Source: a virus. Taken from it: 20,605 bases of DNA. The notes beneath the pieces are model-generated. The model did no database searches. It saw only the letters and a program-made list of their open reading frames with translations, and had not been told where the DNA came from. Of this stretch, positions 16,144 through 20,605 are shown in pieces. The position numbers and the translations under genes are program-made. The DNA lies in IMG/VR virus record IMGVR_UViG_3300025108_000482, positions 1 through 20,605 of that record, one strand, 5' to 3'. How positions within the stretch are numbered: the stretch's first letter is position 1; the number at the start of each line of letters is the position of its first letter.

Positions 16144-19119
16144 ATGAAACTCGGCTCAATTGAGAAGGATAAGCAACCTTCTTTAGAAATACTTCGTTTG
16201 TTTGAAAAAACAAGAGTGGCGTTTCTTTCTGCTAGGAATGACCCCGATGAGTATTCTGGTCGTTGGCGTAAAGCAGTAGATATGATTAAAGAATCATATA
16301 ATGAATTAGATGCCGCAGGAAAAGAATTGAAGAACTACATTGATGAAGAAGATTTAGAAGACAAGGAAATCAGTAATCCTTCTTCAAGACAAGCGTTGGA
16401 ATTGTTTGAAAAAATTAAACTTCTTCGCTATTCTTCTCCTATTGTAGCAGACCCCTTCGCTGATATGTTCAAAGGGAATGTTCTTGAAGAATTATTAAGT
16501 AATCCTGAATCTATGCTCAAGTTCGTTCACTATGCTCTTAGGAATGACAATAAAGCCTTATCTGAAGAGGTTTTAGCGATTAAAGATATGGAAGTGGACT
16601 CAATAACCGAGGGTCTTATGGGCCTTGACATAGAATCGGAGGACATAGCCCTCTACATTATTGAGCATTACGGAGACGGAAAAGACTCAAAGAAAGTCGA
16701 ATCGAAGGTAAGGGCTGCTATGGATATGTTAGAGTTAATGTTCTTTTCTCAGCATGAAGAAAAGGAATTAGATGACTTGAAGCAGGTCGAGGGAGTAACC
16801 AAATCGGAAGGAGGAATAGAAGAAAAGTCAGTCTCTCATTTTATTATTCCTAATAAGCCGATGTATAGAATTTTTGATATTGATGACATTAATGAATTAA
16901 AAGGCTTTAGTGGCAATTGGTATGTTCAAGAAAAATTCGATGGTATGAGAGTTCAATTACACAAATTAGATGGCAAGGTAAGTATCTATTCTTATAATGA
17001 GAAAGACATTACTGATAAGTGCGAGGCTCAAGTAGAAGAATTAAAGAAGAAAGAATACGGTGATTGTATTTTTGATGCTGAGTTAGTCCTGTTTGATAAA
17101 GATGAACCATTACATAGAGCCGATACAATCGCCCATGTATTTAAAGGAAAATATAAGGATGCTAAATTAAGATGCCATGTATTTGATATTATTAGACATG
17201 AAGCACAGACCTTAACTGATGAGGAATTAGAAGACAGAATGACTACTTTATTCAACAATTACTCGGCTAAAACAGGAGAAGCGATTGCCTTCCCTTCAAA
17301 GAAAGATACTCGACAGGCAGATAACTTAAAGGATATTGAGAAGTATGCTAAAGATATGATGGATAATCCATCCTCCGAAGGAGTAGTAATAAAGGATTCT
17401 ACCTCGACATACTATATAGGCACAAAGAAAAATCCCAAGTGGATTAAGTGGAAGAAGTTCGTTGATTTAGATGTTATTGTTTTAGAAAAGAAAAAGACTA
17501 AGAGTAATCTTTTTTCTTATACTGTTGGCGTTGGGCCTATTACAGAAGAAATGAATGGCCTTACTGAAATAAACAAAACTAAATACTTAGGTGTGGGCAA
17601 GGCACTAAACACCAAAATATCAGTTGATGTTGGGGATATTATTAGAGTAAAAGTTGATGAAGTTAAAAAGAAAGGAGAAGGATTTAGTTTATTCTCCGCT
17701 AAAGTCATCGAAATTCCTGAAGTAGAACACCCCGATAAATTAGTTACTCTAGAATTATTATCTAAAGATACTAAGAAGTCTTTGAATTATAGTGTTGAAT
17801 CTGCTTTAACTAAAGGAATAAAAATTACTGACCACATTCACGGAGAAACTAATGTTATTGTTAAATCCGATTTAGATGGATTTACTATCTATGGTTTCGA
17901 AGAAAATAATTTAATGTCTAAGAATGCTGTTATGGATATTGATATGTGGAAATCACAAGTAGAGGAAATAATGAAATCAAAGCAAAGCGACCTAACTGTG
18001 GCTGTGTTTCAATATTTGAAAATGAATGGGGATAAAACACCCAAGCAGGTTCACAATTTCTTAGTTCAAAAACACCCATCTTTATATGAAGATGTGCTAG
18101 AGTCTAAAGAAACAGATGTTAAAGAATGGTTTCCACTAAGAGACGGTATTTCTCTAAAGGAAAATAAATTATCTGCTGATAATGATAAAATTATGCAGGA
18201 AGATGATATAAAAAAATCAAAGAGTGCTATGATGGCTAGAGAATCACAATTCAAAGAAAGAATGAATAACCCTACTATGAGAGTAGAAGAAAAGCCCGAC
18301 GAGACTCAAAATGTAGCACAAGTTGAAATTGATGCTGTTGTTTCGGGAGATTGTTGCGAACAGTTAAAACAAGACTATATAGAATGGAAACGAGAAAACC
18401 TTGAATGGTGGGTTGATGCAAAAGGTTCTTGGGAAAACTTTCTAGAATTAGATTGGGTGGCTAATAGTTTACCAAAATATAAGGCTACATTAGAGGATGA
18501 ATTACATGATTCAATAGAATTCATTAATAGACTTGATTGTGATGAGGAAGTGTATGATTTTATTAGTGAAATGTTTAGTCATTACTCTACACCCAAAGAA
18601 CAAGAAATTCTTGATAGATATGAAAGTTGTAATTCCTTTGGTTCGGACTTTTCGGATAAGTATGCTATGCTTAAAGCATATAAAACTCCAGAAAATTACA
18701 GAAAAGGACAGTTCAAATTATACTCAAGAGAAGATGATAACATTACTTTTGCTATTAAAGTAGATGATGAATCTATGTTTTGGACTATTGATTTAGAAAA
18801 TGATGAAGAGATGTTTGATTTATTTGGGGCGGCTGGTAAATATCCAGCAGAAGTTTCAAAGAACATTGAACGAGGAAAAATCATTGATGCCGGAGATATA
18901 GAATTAGGCGTTCAAAAAGACGGCTACCATGAATATTTCTTAAAAGGTAATAAGTTTGAGACTAAATTACATATTAGAGTTATTAAGGTAGAAGGTAAAG
19001 AAATGTGGCTAGCATGGACTGGATATAAACAAACCCCTGCCGACAAAGACGGGGATGAAGGAAGGTGGAATATCTACCAAGATAGGTACAATAAATTACC
19101 CATTCCCACTAGCGAGTAA
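16144..19119 (+). CDS. ATP-dependent DNA ligase, archaeal type, with long C-terminal extension
   Basis: Seals nicks in duplex DNA through a ligase-AMP intermediate. ATG 16144 follows GAGAGGG. Residues 1-230 correspond to the DNA-binding domain. The nucleotidyltransferase motifs are intact: motif I EKFDGMR with adenylated K264, motif III FDAEL (310-314), IIIa CHVFD (344-348), motif IV EGVVIK (412-417) and motif V WIKWKK (433-438). The motif I context (FDGMRVQLHK ... DIT) is that of archaeal replicative ligases, and K264 lies close to its usual place in them. An OB-fold follows to about 535. Archaeal enzymes normally end near 560-600, but this one has about 400 more residues: a possible winged helix (610-670), a charged linker, a Trp-rich helical part (735-850) and a strand-rich end domain (857-980) I cannot name. 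A fusion with a DNA-end-processing or virion module is possible. Its presence among structural genes is unusual. Confidence 0.95.
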   Translation: MKLGSIEKDKQPSLEILRLFEKTRVAFLSARNDPDEYSGRWRKAVDMIKESYNELDAAGKELKNYIDEEDLEDKEISNPSSRQALELFEKIKLLRYSSPIVADPFADMFKGNVLEELLSNPESMLKFVHYALRNDNKALSEEVLAIKDMEVDSITEGLMGLDIESEDIALYIIEHYGDGKDSKKVESKVRAAMDMLELMFFSQHEEKELDDLKQVEGVTKSEGGIEEKSVSHFIIPNKPMYRIFDIDDINELKGFSGNWYVQEKFDGMRVQLHKLDGKVSIYSYNEKDITDKCEAQVEELKKKEYGDCIFDAELVLFDKDEPLHRADTIAHVFKGKYKDAKLRCHVFDIIRHEAQTLTDEELEDRMTTLFNNYSAKTGEAIAFPSKKDTRQADNLKDIEKYAKDMMDNPSSEGVVIKDSTSTYYIGTKKNPKWIKWKKFVDLDVIVLEKKKTKSNLFSYTVGVGPITEEMNGLTEINKTKYLGVGKALNTKISVDVGDIIRVKVDEVKKKGEGFSLFSAKVIEIPEVEHPDKLVTLELLSKDTKKSLNYSVESALTKGIKITDHIHGETNVIVKSDLDGFTIYGFEENNLMSKNAVMDIDMWKSQVEEIMKSKQSDLTVAVFQYLKMNGDKTPKQVHNFLVQKHPSLYEDVLESKETDVKEWFPLRDGISLKENKLSADNDKIMQEDDIKKSKSAMMARESQFKERMNNPTMRVEEKPDETQNVAQVEIDAVVSGDCCEQLKQDYIEWKRENLEWWVDAKGSWENFLELDWVANSLPKYKATLEDELHDSIEFINRLDCDEEVYDFISEMFSHYSTPKEQEILDRYESCNSFGSDFSDKYAMLKAYKTPENYRKGQFKLYSREDDNITFAIKVDDESMFWTIDLENDEEMFDLFGAAGKYPAEVSKNIERGKIIDAGDIELGVQKDGYHEYFLKGNKFETKLHIRVIKVEGKEMWLAWTGYKQTPADKDGDEGRWNIYQDRYNKLPIPTSE

Positions 19120-19124
19120 TGTTC

Positions 19125-19132
19125 TTTATATA
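19125..19132 (+). promoter_or_regulatory. Archaeal-type TATA box ahead of protease/scaffold and capsid genes
   Basis: TTTATATA lies in the 43-base gap between ligase and protease, one of only two gaps of this size in the window. Archaeal transcription usually begins about 25-30 bases downstream of a TATA box, here around 19152-19160, giving a very short leader before ATG 19163. No convincing purine-rich BRE is seen directly upstream. AAGGAGAG (19145-19152) may be the ribosome-binding site if transcription starts earlier or reads through from upstream; GAGGAAG (19155-19161) is closer. It would give extra transcription of protease/scaffold and capsid. Confidence 0.55.
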
Positions 19133-19162
19133 CTGGAATGAACTAAGGAGAGTTGAGGAAGA

Positions 19163-20347
19163 ATGAGTTCGGCGGTAATGTCAAACAGAACCAACGAGTT
19201 CACGATTCTGAAAAGCGACGAGTTGATGATTGGGGGATATGCCAGCATTGAAATCGTTGATAAACAGAATGACCTAATTACACTCAAAGCACTTAACGAA
19301 GCAGTAAGTAAATATATGGAGAACCCAAAGTTTAGAAATGTAATGACTAATCATTCTAATGTTCAAGTTGGGGAAGTAGTAAAATCATATAGAGACAAAA
19401 GCGGAAGACTATGGAAAACAGAAGTTGATGATGTAGGATTCTTTGTTGTTATTAAGTTAAGAGACGATATAGAAAAAGCCAAAGAAATTAATAGAGGCAT
19501 TAGAAAAGGTTCATTGAGGTCATTTAGTATTGGAGGACAGGCTTTAGAAAAAGTAAAGAAAAACCACCAAGAATTAGGAGACTACAATGAAATTAGCAAA
19601 CTTGAACTACATGAGGTAACAATCTGTGAAAAAGGAATTAACCCAGAAGCACGATTCGATATTTTAAAACAAGACAAAACAAAAACAAAAGGAATGAGTA
19701 ATATGACTAAGATTGAAAAAGCATTAGCAGAACTAGACGCACTTATGGAAGAGGTAAATACTCTTCGTAAGGAAGATGAAGAAAACATGGATTTAACCGA
19801 AGAAAAGGGAATGCCCATGATGGATGAAAAGATGGAAGACGAAGAAAGCATGGAATACATGGATGAGGAAAGAAAAGCCCTTCTATCTACTCTTGATGGT
19901 GCTGGCGTTGAAATCGGCGAACCAGCAGACCGTGTGGTTATTACCAACGGAAAGCCAAAGGCCAGCGATTTACCCGTTGTTAAGTCATTCGACAACAAAG
20001 AACTAGAAACCCTAGATTTGTCTGTTGGAAACATCGAGAAGGCTTACGAGGCTTTCCGTCAAGAACAACTTGAAGCACTTGCCTACACCAATCTCCAAAA
20101 GCAATTTGAAAACCGTTTTGCTTCCGAAACCTCTTCAAGAGAATCTCTTATCTCAAAGGCGAACTATGATGCTCAAGCAGAAATTGCCGCTATGAAGAAC
20201 GAGTTCTCTCAATTGAGAAAGTCTCTAACTGCTGAAAAGGAAACCATTCTAAAGGCTCAAGAAGAGGCGACTGTTAAACTCCCAACAATGGATGAATTGG
20301 CCGAAATGGATTGGTCAGACATTCACAAGATGGTAGGAGGCGTTTAA
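19163..20347 (+). CDS. Prohead maturation protease fused to scaffold-like C-terminal domain
   Basis: A 394-residue protein. Residues 12-170 match the HK97-type (S78/U35, XkdF-like) prohead serine protease: GGYASIEIVDKQNDLI near 24-39, catalytic His64 in MTNHSNVQVGEV, catalytic Ser in GSLRSFSIGG (S122, or S120), and the strand LHEVTICEKGINPEARF (149-165) with E151. Residues 178-394 are scaffold-like: an acidic Met/Glu-rich stretch (205-238), a linker, coiled coil (290-370) and a final helix, MDWSDIHKM, then VGGV. In related phages the scaffold organises capsid subunits and is then degraded by the attached protease. ATG 19703 (M181), preceded by AAAAGGA, could start a separate scaffold protein from the same frame, as Nu3 lies inside lambda C. 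It follows the TATA box and precedes the capsid gene by one base. Confidence 0.88.
   Translation: MSSAVMSNRTNEFTILKSDELMIGGYASIEIVDKQNDLITLKALNEAVSKYMENPKFRNVMTNHSNVQVGEVVKSYRDKSGRLWKTEVDDVGFFVVIKLRDDIEKAKEINRGIRKGSLRSFSIGGQALEKVKKNHQELGDYNEISKLELHEVTICEKGINPEARFDILKQDKTKTKGMSNMTKIEKALAELDALMEEVNTLRKEDEENMDLTEEKGMPMMDEKMEDEESMEYMDEERKALLSTLDGAGVEIGEPADRVVITNGKPKASDLPVVKSFDNKELETLDLSVGNIEKAYEAFRQEQLEALAYTNLQKQFENRFASETSSRESLISKANYDAQAEIAAMKNEFSQLRKSLTAEKETILKAQEEATVKLPTMDELAEMDWSDIHKMVGGV
19687..19693 (+). promoter_or_regulatory. Possible internal ribosome-binding site for a nested scaffold protein
   Basis: AAAAGGA precedes two in-frame Met codons of the protease gene, ATG 19694 (too close) and ATG 19703 (9 bases away). 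Translation from 19703 would give a 214-residue product lacking the protease and containing only the scaffold-like region. Position exactly at the junction of the two domains is the main support; the site is only moderate in strength. Confidence 0.35.
20306..20332 (+). repeat. Copy 2 of MDWSDIHKM-coding motif
   Basis: This encodes MDWSDIHKM, five residues before the end of the protease/scaffold protein. Compared with 15542-15568, four third-codon bases differ (TCA for TCG, GAC for GAT, CAC for CAT, AAG for AAA) and the peptide is unchanged. Confidence 0.9.
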
Positions 20348-20348
20348 G

Positions 20349-20605
20349 ATGAGTTACATTAACACAATTGCAGATTTAGAAGCACAGACATACGGAACCG
20401 GCGCAACCGGAAGCATTAGCAACCAATTGCTAAAGGCTCAAGGAACAATTAGCGGTATTCATACTGCTCACGATGGAGCATTAGGCGCACCAAGCGGCAT
20501 TAACGCTAATCTTTACAACAAGATTTACGGTCAAAAGGTTTGGTCTATGCTAAACCGAGAATGCAACGCATTGTCTGTTATCTCAAAGCGTCCTTATTCT
20601 TCAAG
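20349..20605 (+). CDS. Major capsid protein, HK97-like, N-terminal part (3' end outside the window)
   Basis: ATG 20349 lies one base after the protease stop and behind a strong GGAGGCG site (20337-20343). Only 85 codons are present. The visible part includes a Gly/Ala/Thr-rich start, then YNKIYGQKVWSMLNRECNAL followed by SVISKRPYSS. The KVWSMLNRE-type segment followed by a hydrophobic stretch and a K-R-P is typical of the early region of HK97-fold capsid proteins in archaeal and bacterial viruses, and the position directly after the protease/scaffold is the standard one. Codons here favour C-ending forms (AAC, TAC, GGC, ACC) far more than in the upstream genes, as expected for the most highly expressed gene. 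The call rests on position plus this segment; the E-loop and P-domain lie beyond the window. Confidence 0.82.
   Translation, partial: MSYINTIADLEAQTYGTGATGSISNQLLKAQGTISGIHTAHDGALGAPSGINANLYNKIYGQKVWSMLNRECNALSVISKRPYSS

Noticed and set aside
18715-19119. Assigning the ligase C-terminal domain as a LigD 3'-phosphoesterase
   Set aside because: Only a loose strand pattern is shared, and the conserved His/Asp residues of that enzyme are not visible, so no function is assigned.
19582-20034. 150-codon open frame on the minus strand
   Set aside because: It lies wholly inside the well-supported protease/scaffold gene. It is Ser-rich because it reads the complement of Glu/Lys/Asp-rich codons. The same holds for the other antisense frames.
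1-20605. tRNA genes, rRNA, CRISPR arrays, insertion sequences, attachment sites
   Set aside because: None was seen. The window is filled almost continuously by coding sequence, with no regular spaced repeats and no terminal inverted repeats or transposase.

Overview
This window is part of the structural and packaging region of a tailed double-stranded DNA virus (Caudoviricetes, HK97-fold capsid) that most likely infects an archaeon. The recognisable hallmarks are the terminase large subunit (about 6.2-7.6 kb), portal (10.9-12.5 kb), prohead protease with scaffold-like tail (19.2-20.3 kb) and the start of the major capsid protein (20.35 kb to the window edge). Four things point to an archaeal host. 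The ATP-dependent DNA ligase has archaeal-type layout and motif I. The ribosome-binding sites are mostly GGTGA, which pairs with the archaeal 16S tail. There is a TATA box (TTTATATA) in one of only two real intergenic gaps. Arginine is mostly AGA/AGG. An AT-rich archaeal virus carrying its own ligase recalls viruses of planktonic marine archaea (for example magroviruses of Marine Group II), but the sequence alone does not fix the host.

Layout: every supported gene is on the + strand, and most neighbours overlap or nearly touch. At 1-4.5 kb are two long proteins of unknown function, the first cut by the window edge. At 4.5-6.2 kb are a small protein and a 483-residue protein with a very basic tail, followed by terminase. 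At 7.65-9.27 kb is a helical protein with a winged-helix-like region and one LAGLIDADG nuclease motif. At 9.27-10.84 kb is a cluster of small, basic, often cysteine-rich proteins, including a 42-residue zinc-ribbon ORF with no canonical start codon. The portal follows, with two zinc-ribbon insertions. At 12.5-16.1 kb are small proteins and helical/coiled-coil proteins. At 16.1-19.1 kb is a 991-residue DNA ligase with a long C-terminal extension. A promoter then precedes protease/scaffold and capsid.

The most interesting signal is a short peptide motif, W-x-x-[IV]-[ILH]-[KT]. It sits at the extreme N-terminus of six otherwise unrelated small proteins and, as the identical nonapeptide MDWSDIHKM, near the C-termini of the protease/scaffold and of an 80-residue coiled-coil protein. 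The two DNA copies of the nonapeptide differ only at synonymous sites. I propose a capsid-assembly docking or cargo-targeting tag, analogous to the T4 capsid-targeting sequence. Separately, the tetramers GATC, AGCT and ACGT appear to be completely absent from the window, suggesting strong past restriction pressure.
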